Below, piece by piece: positions 1 through 10,900 of a stretch of DNA of 64,000 nucleotides. The translations under genes and the position numbers were made by a program. The stretch is taken from contig JAOBSW010000978.1 of NCBI GenBank assembly GCA_026214975.1, positions 1 through 64,000 on the forward strand, given 5' to 3'. Under the pieces are notes generated by a model. It saw only the letters and a program-made list of their open reading frames with translations. It searched no databases and was not told where the DNA came from. Position 1 is the first letter of the stretch. The number at the start of each line of letters is the position of its first letter. This stretch comes from Gentiana macrophylla (Eukaryota; Streptophyta; Magnoliopsida; Gentianales; Gentianaceae).

Positions 1-250
1 ACCCATGAAGAAGAATGATACATTGGTCATTAGAGATGGACCTTTTGACAAGGCTCCAAAGGAAGAGAATGAGAGAAGCCTTGAATACCTTGCTAAAAAA
101 TCCATGATGAGTATGGGCAGCCCAAAAGGAGTGATGAAGCTTCAATATTATACATTCACTATGCTTTTGGGCTTCAGGAAAACGCTTGGTTTAATCAGTC
201 TTTTTATTTGATTTTTTGTGTCAATAAAGGCTAGTTTGGGCACTAGCAGA
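1..250 (+). mobile_element. Solo LTR copy A, left fragment (CRM-type gypsy LTR)
   Basis: This matches the solo LTRs at 15440, 17822, 21444 and 44670. Base 1 corresponds to about base 49 of those copies, so the LTR start lies outside the window. It carries the LTR-encoded pol tail and stops in the stretch that reads GTCAATAAAGGCTAGCTGGGC in intact copies, where the element at 251-5553 has inserted. The LTR resumes at 5554. The last dozen or so bases before 251 do not match the other copies, and no 5 bp target duplication is visible at this junction. Confidence 0.85.
5..211 (+). pseudogene. Frameshifted pol C-terminal tail inside solo LTR copy A
   Basis: This is homologous to the tail at 15444-15683, which contains DGPLTRLQRKRMREAL. 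An extra T after GGACCTTT shifts the frame after residue 13, so the basic motif is destroyed here. In the CRM clade the gag-pol frame is known to continue into the 3' LTR, so this is the end of a polyprotein and not a gene of its own. Confidence 0.6.
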
Positions 251-1130
251 TGATGAAAACGCCGGAGGAAGGCCGGATCGAATGAACACATAGGATTGTG
301 GATTTGAAGGTATTTGGAAGTCCTCAACACAACCACAACTTTGTGTGGAAGCACCTTGGAATAATAAGCTCCGCGACACAATCACAACTTTGTGTGAAGG
401 CACCTTGGAATAAAACCTCAACACTTAGAAAACCCTGCTTTCTAAGCACCTTGGTATATGGATAACCACAAGGATTGCTCAAGTCCTTGATAATCCGAGA
501 TTTGAATTCCCTTTCCAGAGAAACTAACACAACACTTTTCCAAGTGAAGAATAAAATATGATTTATACTGATTTCAAAAAGGCTGAATTACAAGTTACAA
601 TAGTTTGGGTATTTATAGGACAATAATAGATAGAAAATTAAGATGAAAAGTTTTCTAAAAAATAGGATAAAAGTGGCGCCCCAAACTCTTGGTTTTCCAA
701 GCATCATTAATCAATGTATCTTGAATAAATGCTTGGACTCTTGAAATCTTGGTTCATGTATCTTGATTTAATGAATTTTGCATTTCCAAAACTTGTCTTT
801 CCATCTTCCAAAGTCAGCAAAAGTGGCGCCATTTCTTCTCCTTATTCAGCCATGTTTTTGTCATTTATTTAAGTAATATTGCAAAATAGAATATATATTA
901 TAATACCAAAATACGGGCCAAAATGTTGGGCCATTTATTCAGGCAGCCCACACGCATAAATGATGGACTTGGTTATTTCAGAATCTTCATCATTGGTCTT
1001 GGACTCTTGCATTATTACTTGGGCTAATTTTTCCAAAGCTTTGAGCCTCTTTTTACGTTGAAGCCGAGTTTCAGGTCCAACCCGAAATGTTAGCGGATCA
1101 TGTGTCGGTTGTGGATCCGGATTCATATCG
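251..1130 (-). repeat. 3' LTR of CRM element 1
   Basis: On the minus strand it runs from CGATATGAATCC (the LTR start, with T changed to C) to an end matching GCATCA of the other copies. It is 880 bp and pairs with 4671-5553. It contains the pol tail at 935-1126 and a TATA-like TATAAATA equivalent to the one in the 5' LTR. Confidence 0.9.
935..1126 (-). pseudogene. LTR-encoded C-terminal tail of CRM pol (element 1)
   Basis: From the ATG at 1126 it reads 63 codons containing GPETRLQRKKRLKALEKLAQ and ends in YACGLPE. The frame is open upstream through DLRTDPSRTGGCD, so this is the end of the pol polyprotein crossing the LTR boundary, not a separate start. The wording DDLRTNPF..GG..DM followed by GP.TR.(basic) is typical of CRM-clade polyproteins. 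Its role is unknown to me; the C-terminal region of CRM integrases has been proposed to direct insertion to centromeres. Confidence 0.65.
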
Positions 1131-1220
1131 CACCCTCCGGTTCGCGAAGGATCTGTCCTCAGATCATCAGGGGTTGTCAAATGGGTGCAAATCAGCCACA
1201 TTGAAGGAGTTTGAAACGCC

Positions 1221-1559
1221 CTAGTCGGGTGGAATGTCAAGCTTGTATGAGTTATTGTTGATGCGCTCCAAAACTTGGAATGGGCCATCTCCACGTGGGT
1301 GTAGCTTGGTCTTGCATTTTGCGGGAAACCTTTCTTTGCGAAAATGCAGCCATACCCAATCTCCGGGATCAAAGACAACTTCCTTTCGGCCTTTATTTGC
1401 TTGCTTTTCATATCGAGCGCTTTGAGCCTCCACATTCCCGCGCTTGCCTTGCATGCAACTCACGGACCATCTTAGCTTTGCTTTCTCCTCGAGACTTGTG
1501 TGCATACCAGAGGGAAGAGGAACAAGATCAATAGGAGTGATAGGATTAAAACCATACAC
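1221..1559 (-). pseudogene. Integrase C-terminal region, element 1
   Basis: The 112 codons include the [15 protein letters not shown] stretch, the [17 protein letters not shown] motif and [19 protein letters not shown], the standard C-terminal domain of gypsy integrase. It ends at a stop after PPD. The downstream frame reads NSFNVADLHPFDNPDDLRTD, so the stop is a lesion. It is separated from the integrase core by a frameshift in a homopolymer near 1650. A short out-of-frame patch occurs around 1440-1490. Confidence 0.85.
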
Positions 1560-1655
1560 AATCTCAAATGGTGAATGTTTAGTAGCAGAGTGAGTAGCAC
1601 GATTATATGCAAATTCGACATAGGGTAAGCAAGACTCTCAATTCTTTAAGTTTTT

Positions 1656-2693
1656 TTAAACTACGGTTCGCAATAATTGACCCAAAATTCGATTCACAAC
1701 TTCGGTTTGACCATCGGTTTGGGGATGGTATGTGGTAGAATATAACAAAGTAGTGCCAAGACGCATCCATAGTACACGCCAAAAATGACTTACAAACTTT
1801 ACGTCTCGATCACTAACAATTGATTTCGGAACACCATGTAGCCGCACTATTTCTTTAAAGAACAACTCAGCAATATGCGAAGCATCATTTGTTTTATTAC
1901 ATGCGATAAAGTGAGCCATTTTTGAAAATCGATCAACCACCACAAAGATAGAGTCCTTTCCCGTTTGAGAATGCGGTAATCCTAACACAAAGTCCATAGA
2001 AAGATCGGTCCAGGGGAATGAGGGAATAGGAAGTGGTGTGTACAATCCATGTGGATGTGACTTAGATTTCGCTTTTAGACAAGTTATACAGGACTCACAA
2101 ATTCGATGAACATCACGAATCATTTTAGGCCAATAAAAATGTGAGTGAAGTATGTCAAAAGTCTTAGCAATGCCAAAGTGTCCCATAAGTCCTCCACCAT
2201 GTGCTTCCCTAACCAAATATTCACGCATAGACCCTCGAGGAATGCATAATTTATTTTCTTTGAACAAAAATCCCTCGTGTCTATAAAACTTATCACATGC
2301 CATATTCTCAGTAGATTTATATAATTCAGCAAAATCAAGATCAGATGCACACAACTCCTTAATGTGCTCAAAACCAAGTAGTTTGGTTTGCATGTGTGTG
2401 ATTAGAGTGTAGCGCCTAGACAATGCATTGGCAACGGTGTTCTCTTTTCCTTTTTTATATTTGATCACATAAGGAAATGATTCAATAAATTCCATCCACC
2501 GAATGTGTCGCAAATGCAATTTGGATTGCCCTTTCAAATATTTTAAAGATTCATGATTGGAATGAATGACAAATTCCCTCGGACGCAAGTAATGTTGCCA
2601 CACACGTAAACACTGAACAAGTGCATATAGTTCTTTATCATACGTGGCATAATTTAATTGCGCGCCTTTCAACTTCTCACTTGTAGTATGCAA
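1656..2693 (-). pseudogene. RNase H to integrase core fragment, element 1
   Basis: The 345 codons start inside RNase H ([13 protein letters not shown] keeps the catalytic Glu; IHSNHESL has Asn where the family has Asp). They continue through [14 protein letters not shown] to integrase. The zinc domain is present (HGGGLMGH and CESCITC), as is the catalytic core: [19 protein letters not shown] and [13 protein letters not shown], giving the D, D, E residues. The fragment is bounded by frameshifts, one near 2688 (an extra base in the YYSEKL codons) and one near 1650. Relative to the autonomous 27 kb element this part is nearly complete, so the element was probably active until fairly recently. 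Confidence 0.88.
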
Positions 2694-2773
2694 TATGACG
2701 TCCCTCTTGTATTAAAACACCACCAATACCCACCCCGGATGCACGCGACTCAATCTCAAATGTTTTAGAGAAA

Positions 2774-3274
2774 TCAGGTAAAGCAAGAATAGAGTGCTGA
2801 GATATTAAAGCGATTTTTAAGAGTTTCGAATGCTTCCCTTTGAGTAGGACCCCAATGGAATGGTGTGTTCTTTTTGACTAACTCGTTCAAGGGGGCGGCT
2901 ATGCTGTTGAAATTCCGGATAAAACATCGGTAAAAACTTGTTAAGTCATGACAACTTCGGACTTCCGTTGCACTTTTGGTTTCAGGACAATCAGCCATTG
3001 TCTTCAACTTCCTTTGATCAACTTTGATTCCCTGTCCACTTACAACAAAACCAAGGAAAACAACACGATGCAAGCAAAAGGAACATTTCTTAAGATTAGC
3101 AATCATGTGTGCTTTTCGAAGTGTTTCCGAATCAGCTTTTAAGTGTGAAATATGTGCATTCGGATCATGGCTATAGATTAAAATGGCATATAGTACACAT
3201 GTACAAATCATTCCCGAATAACACGCAAAAATCAGCAATGACTTGCCAGGGTCAAATAATATGCAAGTGCACAT
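2774..3274 (-). pseudogene. RT thumb fragment fused to end of unknown module, element 1
   Basis: The 166-codon ORF begins with MCTCILFDPGKSLLIFACYS, the end of the unrecognised module described for 51774-54632, and passes directly into ILIYSHD, the RT stretch just after the catalytic YFDD. YFDD itself is absent: the fused sequence reads LYAILIYSHD. The rest is RT thumb and connection ([40 protein letters not shown]). The frame is lost just before RNase H. The join is the same as in the 50319-55632 element, so it was inherited from a common source copy. Confidence 0.8.
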
Positions 3275-3576
3275 TTTCTAATGAATTTCACGTTGATAAC
3301 GTGTTCCATGCTTCGTCAATGGAACATATGAAAAGTGTCTCGGTTGAATATATATATCAATGAACCTTGGAGTGGCAGCAACATAGCAATATACTTGTGA
3401 GCTAACAACATTACACGCCACAAAAGGATCAACAAAAGTGTGCACGGTTTTCCACCATTACCAACCGTAAATAGATCATCCCATAGCAAAATAAGGGCTG
3501 CATTTGGTGAACCCAACAGCCCGGTAATTTCCTTATCATGTACTCCGCAGTTAAGAGTTAATAAAAACTGCAACAA
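3165..3576 (-). pseudogene. Unrecognised module a, element 1 copy
   Basis: On the minus strand this reads KEITGLLGSPNAALIL, then after a frameshift the counterpart of VAATPRFIDIYIQPR and LTKHGTRYQREI, a stop, and MCTCILFDPGK. It aligns throughout with residues of about 230-350 of the 952-residue protein at 51774-54632. It lies where protease and RT fingers and palm belong. I do not recognise the family. The last 25 residues are hydrophobic. Confidence 0.6.
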
Positions 3577-4094
3577 GAATTTAGTGACATAGATTCTTCA
3601 TTTGCTTCGACCAAATTCGACTCATTGTGTTCTTCCTCATTAATAGATGCTACAGATAATTCCATTATTGCATCAGCAACTTGAGGACCATTTGTATCGC
3701 TTTCCAACTTATCACCAGGAGCATGCAACTCCTCACGCTCAACGTTACTCTCAATGTAACCTTCGATGTTTGTTTTATCCATGTGCACTATCTCGTCCAC
3801 AACAATTGCTTCATCATAGTTAAGTATTTCCGTCACGCTCTCGGTTTCATCATTTGTTATCTCCTCCTCACAAGGACTAACAACTTCTTTGATTTTATCT
3901 TCAGCCAACTCTCATGCTTTCTTCCGTTCAGCCCTCCATTGTTCAATATCCGCCCTAAGATTGGCCTTAGAAATCCGTGCCATTTCCTCCATAGTTCGAA
4001 TAATATCATCCTTAAGAGTTCTTTTAAATTTCTTAAGTTGTCGGGATTAAGCATTTTTAGAATACCTTTTTCTCAAATCATTATTTCCAGCCAT
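3558..4094 (-). pseudogene. Gag-like N-terminal region, element 1
   Basis: From the ATG at 4094 it reads MAGNNDLRKRYSKNA, a stop, then SRQLKKFKRTLKDDI, another stop near 3909, and a 116-codon open stretch rich in Glu and Asp (MAEDKIKEVVSPCEEE to SLNSCCSFY). The start and the SLNSCCSF end match the 51774 ORF. The middle differs and has no zinc knuckle, so the gag-like segment has diverged or been exchanged. No retrotransposon gag domain like that at 28521 can be seen. Confidence 0.55.
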
Positions 4095-4428
4095 TCTTCC
4101 TCTCAAAGGTGTGCTTATTGAGCTCAAGTAAGAGAATTCAGATCGGATATCAATTATTCAACAATACTCAATTTACCCAAAATACCAAGAGTGAAGAATC
4201 AAGAATTTTAAGAGTTTTGAAATTCATAAGTGAACACAACAAAATTGTGAAGTATTTTAGAAGATATTCAAAGATGTAACACAAGAATGTGAAGTGTATA
4301 AAACGATTTTTTCCTCTCTTTTTTTTTTAACTTGTTGCTCAGATGGGAACAAGATGCTCGTAGTGGAACAAATTATTTTTCAAATACACACGATTTACTT
4401 GTGCACCTTTTTTTGTTTTTTTTTAAAA

Positions 4429-4431
<3 letters not shown>

Positions 4432-4496
<65 letters not shown>
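4432..4496. repeat. (TA)n microsatellite
   Basis: About 32 TA dinucleotides lie in the leader of element 1. The same leader position holds a (TA)n run at 28113-28170 and only a short one near 51358, so the tract is hypervariable between copies. Confidence 0.95.
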
Positions 4497-4497
<1 letters not shown>

Positions 4498-4656
4498 TCG
4501 TATAAATAAAGTGTTCTTCAAATACACACGATCATATGCATACTATGGTTCTTGGATACATACGATAATATACATGTAGAATAGAATAATTTTTTTTTAT
4601 TTCGATTTTTTTTGAAATAAAGTAAAGGGATATAATACCGCTCAATCCGGCATATT

Positions 4657-4668
4657 CTCTCGATACCA
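4657..4668 (-). promoter_or_regulatory. Primer binding site, element 1
   Basis: On the minus strand TGGTATCGAGAG lies two bases inside the 5' LTR. The intact copies have TGGTATCAGAG, complementary to the 3' end of initiator methionine tRNA. Bases 8 and 9 differ here. Confidence 0.8.
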
Positions 4669-4670
4669 AC

Positions 4671-5553
4671 TGATGCGGCAAACCGCCCGGAGGAAGGCTT
4701 TGGATCGAATGAACACTTAGGATCGTGGATTTGAAGGTATTTGGAAGTCTCAACACAACCACAACCCTGTGTGGAAGCAATTTTGGAATAATAAGCTCCG
4801 CGACACAATCACAACTTTGCGGTGAAGGCACCTTGAATAAAACCTCAACACTTAGAAAACCTGTTTTAAGCACCTGGTATATGGATAACCACAAGGATTG
4901 CTCAAGTCCTTTGATAATCCGAGATTTGAATTCCTTTTCAGAGAAACTCACACAACACTTTTCCAAGTGAAGAATAAAATATGATTTATACTGATTTCAA
5001 AAAGGCTGAATTACAAGTTACAATAGTTTGGGTATTTATAGCACAATAATAGATAGAAAAGTAAGATGAAAAGTTTTCTAAAAACTAGGATAAAAGTGGC
5101 GCCCCAAACTCTTGGTTTTCCAAGCATCATTAATCAATGTATCTTGAATAAATGCTTGGACTCTTGAAATCTTGGTTCATGTATCTTGATTTAATGAATT
5201 TTGCATTTCCAAAACTTGTCTTCCCATCTTCCAAAGTCAGCAAAAGTGGCGCCATTTCTTCTCCTTATTCAGCCATGTTTTTGTCATTTATTTAAGTAAT
5301 ATTGCATAATATAATATATATTATAATACCAAAATACGGACCAAAATGTTGGGCCATTTATTCAGGCAGCCCACACGCATAAATGATGGACTTGGTTATT
5401 TCAGAATCTTCATCATTGGTCTTGGACTCTTGCATTATTACTTGGGCTAATTTTTCCAAAGCTTTGAGCCTCTTTTACGTTGAAGTTTGAGTTTCAGGTC
5501 CAACCCGAAATGTTAGCGGATCATGTGTCGGTTGTGCATCCAGATTCATATCA
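4671..5553 (-). repeat. 5' LTR of CRM element 1
   Basis: This 883 bp LTR begins TGATATGAATC and ends GCATCA when read on the minus strand, giving TGAT...ATCA termini. It pairs with 251-1130 with scattered small differences. A TATA box lies at 5033-5040 (minus). Confidence 0.92.
5033..5040 (-). promoter_or_regulatory. TATA box in 5' LTR, element 1
   Basis: TATAAATA on the minus strand lies in a CCTATAAATA-like context shared with the LTRs at 27568 and 50962. It is the likely U3 promoter of the element. Confidence 0.6.
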
Positions 5554-5866
5554 AAGTGTGGTTTGGCGAAGCCCATCTAGTGGAGGCGCATTTTTCTATT
5601 TAGGTTTGTTTAGTTTTCATTAGTTTTCCATCCCACATTGGAAGATGGAACATTGAGGTCGCAGATTTTGTAAGCCTATATATAAGCCAACACTATCTCT
5701 TTTATGAACAAACATATATTTTGAGTGAAATTTTATTATTTGATTGCTTGTCTGGAATTGCCCCACGTTGTATGTGAGATCTCTCTTGGATTGTAGATTC
5801 GCCCCACTCTTGAGAACTTATCAAAGATAACCGAGCATTAATGCTGTGGTTGCTCCAAATCATAGG
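5554..5866 (+). mobile_element. Solo LTR copy A, middle fragment
   Basis: It continues the LTR interrupted at 250, beginning AAGTGTGGTTTGGCGAAGCC, with the CCCACATTGG stretch and the TATATATA promoter region seen in the other copies. It diverges from them near 5866, where a second insertion begins. The LTR resumes at 7874. Confidence 0.85.
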
Positions 5867-7873
5867 GGGGTTTAGCATGCAACAAAGATTTACCTTGTTT
5901 AAGTCCTGGCAATGTATCCAACGCTTATGCTTAGGGACAAATACATGCATTATGTTTGCGCTCTTTAAACAGATAGTGCATTGAACAACGGACTCAACAT
6001 TCGTTGGATATATCTGAAGAGTTCAGGTTTGTCCATATAATTCACTCATAGCCTATTCCTGTAGATTTATCATTAGGCATATGGGTGTCCAATCATCTTT
6101 TCAAAAATAAGTTGACTTCGAGATAGATTTGAGCATCGCAGATTTTATGTTTTTCCGTTCACAAGTGAGTTCATTAATCTTAGTATGCAATTTATCATTT
6201 ACTTGATGTGGTAAATCATACTTTAGCTCAAAGTGCCCTATAATTTTCATGCATTTCATTTAACTCTCTTTTCAGCGAGCTTGATGGCACATTATCACAT
6301 ACGTGAGTCATGAACTTATTCATCAAATTTTAATGGTTTCAAATATCTCCGTAAGGAACTATCAAATACCTGGGATTATGACTTATTTCAACCACATCAC
6401 ATATAGTGCATCAATTGTAGCACATGACAAGATGCCGGAAGGGAATGAATCTCAACATTTATCAAGTTGCTCACCAATTAATATTTCAAGAAATTCTATT
6501 AATAATAGAGATGAGCAACACATGCTACTCTAAATGTCTCAGGATTCGGATCTACCAAACACTCTCAAAGTGTCCAACTCTTTAAATTTCTCCAACTTTT
6601 CCATCTCAGAAATTTTGCTAAAATAATATATAAAGCCAATGACCAAGTGTAAAGTGCGAGATGAAAAATAATTACAAATATCACACCTATATTCCTTATA
6701 GAAGTTAAGCAGCCTGTGTCAATAGTCCAAAATACCTACAAGATAGGAAAAATCAACGCTAATGGTCAATTATGGCAAATTTGTACAAATGTGGACTAAT
6801 TGAGTTTATCATCGTGATTGCAACATGCTTATATATGTTTAATAAAGGTTGATAAAATAGGTAAGCACACAAGGAATACTAGGTGGTATAAGCAGATTGA
6901 CCAAGAAAATGCAGTAGCCTTTTAACAGTTTCTTGCTTTAAGTTCACCACAGCAGTTTTTCGATTCACAATTCAGTTGAGATTTCTCAAGGTTTTAACTC
7001 ACTTTAAATAACATACTTATATAGGATCATTAAGTGGAGTTAAGACAGTGGGAAATGCAGGAAATAAAAAATCCAATTCATTATTACCAAAATGATGTGC
7101 TATTTTAGTTACGGCTTGATTTCCTTTGAGTGTTTACCTAGATGATAGTTAGTGTTCAAGCCAACCACGCTCCGATACCAATTGTTAGGTCTATATGGAT
7201 CCTTAGCTAGGTGTAAAGGCAGAATGGGGTTGAATGTGCTTTAAAAAACTTTAAAATCGTTTGGGAGAACAACCTATGTCCCGCTTTCATCGCTTTTATA
7301 CATCACACCTAGTTGTATCACCTTATTCAAGTGACTGCACAAAGCTTTAAACACTATTTTTCTGATTCAGCTCTCTCCTCTCATGTCAAGCTACCACTTT
7401 CATGTTTTAAGTTTGTTCATCAAACGAGTTTAACTATTCAAATCATGCAATCAAAGTTGGCTGATCCAAAACTGCGCCTGGTAAATGCAATCAATATTAG
7501 GAGCATACCAATTAAGCAAATGATTGACCTGTGCAGTTCGGCCAAACGCATCTGCCAATGCAATTAGCCCTACGTCCTGGGTTTTATTCTATTAAAGTGT
7601 ATACCAAAGACCCACAACACAGCAATAACTCCACACACAACTTTAACTACATAAGAAACTCATATGGATCCTTTATCTTAACCCTTTCCAACAAAATTCT
7701 AATCCACTTGATCCTACCTCTCACACAAGTAAGTAAGATATACTCACACTACCGAGAGTAGCTACACAAGACTCACTCATCAAAAGACTCACCAACCTGG
7801 CCCACAGCCAGCCACAACACAAACGCGGCTACAGCATGAGATGTGATTCTCATTTTGCAGATTCGATTCAACA
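5867..7873 (-). mobile_element. Truncated copia-like LTR element remnant, minus strand
   Basis: About 2 kb separates two parts of solo LTR copy A. At 7169-7180 the minus strand reads TGGTATCGGAGC, a methionyl-tRNA type primer site. It is followed on the plus strand by TGTTAGG at 7183, which would be an LTR running to about 7873 (CAACA). Only one LTR is present, so the interior (5867-7182) is truncated on the left. No gag or pol can be read in the interior; the ORFs there are short and unlike any family I know. Target duplications are not visible. An alternative is an unrelated insertion that happens to contain a primer-site-like sequence. Confidence 0.5.
7183..7873 (-). repeat. Putative LTR of copia-like remnant
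   Basis: On the plus strand it begins TGTTAGGTCTATATGG and ends TTCAACA, about 691 bp, with the primer site two bases to its left. The TGTT...AACA ends are typical of copia-type LTRs. There is no second copy in the window to confirm the borders. Confidence 0.45.
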
Positions 7874-7962
7874 ATTATAAAAGATACGGATCATAGCTCT
7901 CATTGGTTACAATTCGTTGTCTTCTGGGTAAACAAAGGATTTGATTCGTAAGGATCACATCA
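7874..7962 (+). mobile_element. Solo LTR copy A, right end
   Basis: It matches the last part of the other solo LTRs (AAGATACGGATCATAGCTCT to GGATCACATCA) and is followed by AGTTTACTC, exactly as in copies B to E. Confidence 0.88.
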
Positions 7963-10900
7963 AGTTTACTCAAAACGGGGGTTTACAAGTTTTTGTATAT
8001 AATTATCGTATAGTTCACTCAAAACGGGGGTATACAACTTTTTGTATATAATTGTATAGTAGAGTTTACTCAAAACAGGGTTTACAACTTTTTGAATATA
8101 ATTGTATAGTAGAGTTTACTCAAAACGGGTGTTTACAACTTTTTGTATATTATTGTATTAGTGTTTACACAAAACGGGGGTTAACAACTTTTTGTATATA
8201 ATTATAGTAGAGTTCACTCAAAATGGAGGTTTAAAACATTTTGCATATAATTATAGTAGAATTTACTCAAAACGGGGGTTTACAATTGTAAATAATTGTA
8301 TAGTAGAGTTACTCAAAACGGGGTTTACAACTTTTTGTATATTATTGTATTAGAGTTTACTCAAAACAGAGGTTTACAACTTTTTGTATATAATTGTATA
8401 GTAGAGTTTACTAAAAACAGGGGTTTACAACTTTTTGTACAATAAAACGGGGGTTTATATCTTTTTGTATATAATTGTATAGTAGAGTTTACTCAAAACG
8501 GGGGTTTACAACTTTTTGTATATTATTGTATTAGAGTTCACTCAAAACGGGGTTTACAACTTTTTGTATATTATTGTATTAGAGTTTACTCAAAACGGGG
8601 GTTACAACTTTTTGTATATAATTATATTAGAGTTCACTCAAAACGGAGGTTTACAACTTTTTGTATATAATTATAGTAGAGTTTACTCAAAACGGGGTTT
8701 ACAACTTTTTGTAAATAATTGTATAGTAGAGTTACTCAAAACGGGGGTTTACAACTTTTTGTATATTATTGTATTAGAGTTTACTCAAAACGGGGTTTAC
8801 AACTTTTTGTATATAATATATTAAAGTTCACTCAAACGGAGGTTTACAACTTTTTGTATTTAATTATAGTAGAGTTTACTCAAAACGGGGGTTTACAACT
8901 TTTTGTAAATAATTGTATAGTAGAGTTTACTCAAAACAGGGGTTTACAACTTTTTGTATATTATTGTATTAGAGTTTACTCAAAACGGGGGTTAATAATT
9001 TTTGTATGTAATTATAGTAGAGTTCACTCAAAACGGAGGTTTACAACTTTTTGTATATAATTGTATAGTAGAGTTTTCTCAAAATGGGGGTTTCACTCAA
9101 AACGGGGGTTTACAACTTTTTGTATATTATTGTTTTAGAGTTTACTCAATACGGGGGTTTACAAATTTTTGTATATAATTATACCAAAGTTCATTCAAAA
9201 CGGAGGTTTACAATTTTTTGTATATAATTATAGTAGAGTTTACTCAAAACCCGGGTTTACAACTTTTTGTAAATAATTGTATAGTAGAGTTTACTCAAAA
9301 CGGAGTTTTACAAATTTGTATATTATTATATAAGAGTTTACTCAAAACGGGGGTTTACAACTTTTTGTGTATATATTGTAGATTTTACTCAAAACATGGG
9401 TTTACAACTTTTTGTATATTATTGTATTAGAGTTTACTCAAAACGGGGGTTTACAAGTTTTTGTATCTAATTATCATAGAGTTCAGTCAAAACGGGAGCT
9501 TATAACTTTTTGTATATAATTATATTATAGTTCACTCAAAACGGGGGTTAACAACTTTTTGTATATAATTATATTATTGTATTAGAGTTTACTCAAAATG
9601 GGGGTTAACAACTTTTTGTATATAATTATAGTAGAGTTCATTCAAATCGGAGGTTTAAAACTTTTTGTAGATAATTGTATAGTAGAGTTTACTCAAAACG
9701 GGGGTTTACAACTTTTCGTATATTATTGTATTAGAGTTTACTCAAAATGGGGGTTTACAACTTTTTGTATATTATTGTATTAGAGTTTACTCAAAACGGG
9801 GGTTTACAACTTTTTGTATATAACGATAGTAGAGTTCACACAAAACGGAGGTTTACAACTTTTTGTATATAATTGTATAGTGTAGTTTACTCAAAATGGG
9901 GGTTTACTGCTTTTTGTATATTATTGTATTAGAGTTTACTCATAACGGGGGTTTACAACTTTTGGTATATAATTATAGTAGAGTTCACTCAAAACGGAGG
10001 TTTACAACTTTTTGTATATAATTGTATAGTATAGTTTACTCAAAACGGGGGTTTACAACATTTTGTAAATAATTGTATAGTAGAGTTTACTCAAAACGGG
10101 GGTTTACAACTTTTTGTATATTATTGTATTAAAGTTTACTCAAAATGGGGGTTTACAACTTTTTGTATATAATTTTAGAAGAGTTCACTCAAAACGGAGC
10201 TTTACAACTTTTTGTAAATAATTTTATACTAGAGATTACTCAAAACGGGGGTTTATGACTTTTTATATATAATTGTATAGTAGAGTTTTCTCAAAACCGG
10301 GTTTTACAACTTTTTGTATATAATTATAGTAGAGTTCACTCAAAACGGAGGTTTACAACTTTTTGTATACAATTTTATAGTAGAGTTTACTCAAAACGGG
10401 GGTTTACAACTTTTTGTATATAATTGTCCAGTAGAGTTACTCAAAAGGGGGATTACAAATTTTTGTATATTATTGTATTAGAGTTCACTCAAAATGGGGG
10501 TTTACAACTTTTTGAATATAATTATAGTAATTCACTAAAAATAGAGGTTTACAACTTTTTGTATATAATTGTATAGTAGAGTTTACTCAAAACGGGGGTT
10601 TCACTCAAAACGGGTGTTTACAAATTTTTGTAAATAATTGTATAGTAGAGTTTACTCAAAACGGGGGTTTACAACTTTTTGTATATAATTGTATTAGAGT
10701 TTACTCAAAACGGAGGTTTACAACTTTTTGTATATAATTATAGTAGAGTTTACTCAAAACGGTGGTTTACAACTTTTTGTAAGTAATTGTATAGTAGAGT
10801 TTACTCAAAACGGGGGTTTACAACTTTTTGTATATTATTGTATAAGAGTTTACACAAAATGGGGGTTTAAATTTTTTGTATATAATTGTATTTTAGATTT

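Larger units (their letters stand above)
4095..4670 (-). other. 5' leader of CRM element 1 with (TA)n tract
   Basis: This is non-coding sequence between primer site and gag-like start. It holds a (TA)n run at 4432-4496, oligo-T/A tracts, and repeats of an ATTTG-rich CACACGA motif that also occur in the leaders at 27937-28500 and 51285-51773. No gene is seen. Confidence 0.75.
251..5553 (-). mobile_element. CRM-type Ty3/gypsy element 1, non-autonomous subtype, minus strand
   Basis: Two LTRs (251-1130 and 4671-5553) flank a 3.54 kb interior read on the minus strand. The interior has a methionyl-tRNA type primer site, a coiled-coil gag-like start, an unrecognised module replacing protease and the catalytic part of RT, the RT thumb, RNase H, a complete integrase and the pol tail entering the 3' LTR. 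Several frameshifts and stops make it non-coding now. It is nested in solo LTR copy A: sequence left of 251 and right of 5553 rejoins to match the uninterrupted solo LTRs. Its interior is the same subtype as the 50319-55632 element, but it keeps the integrase zinc domain and C-terminus that the latter has lost. Confidence 0.9.

Noticed and set aside
5702..5950. Minus-strand 82-codon ORF
   Set aside because: It spans the junction of solo LTR copy A and the copia-like remnant and has no recognisable domain.
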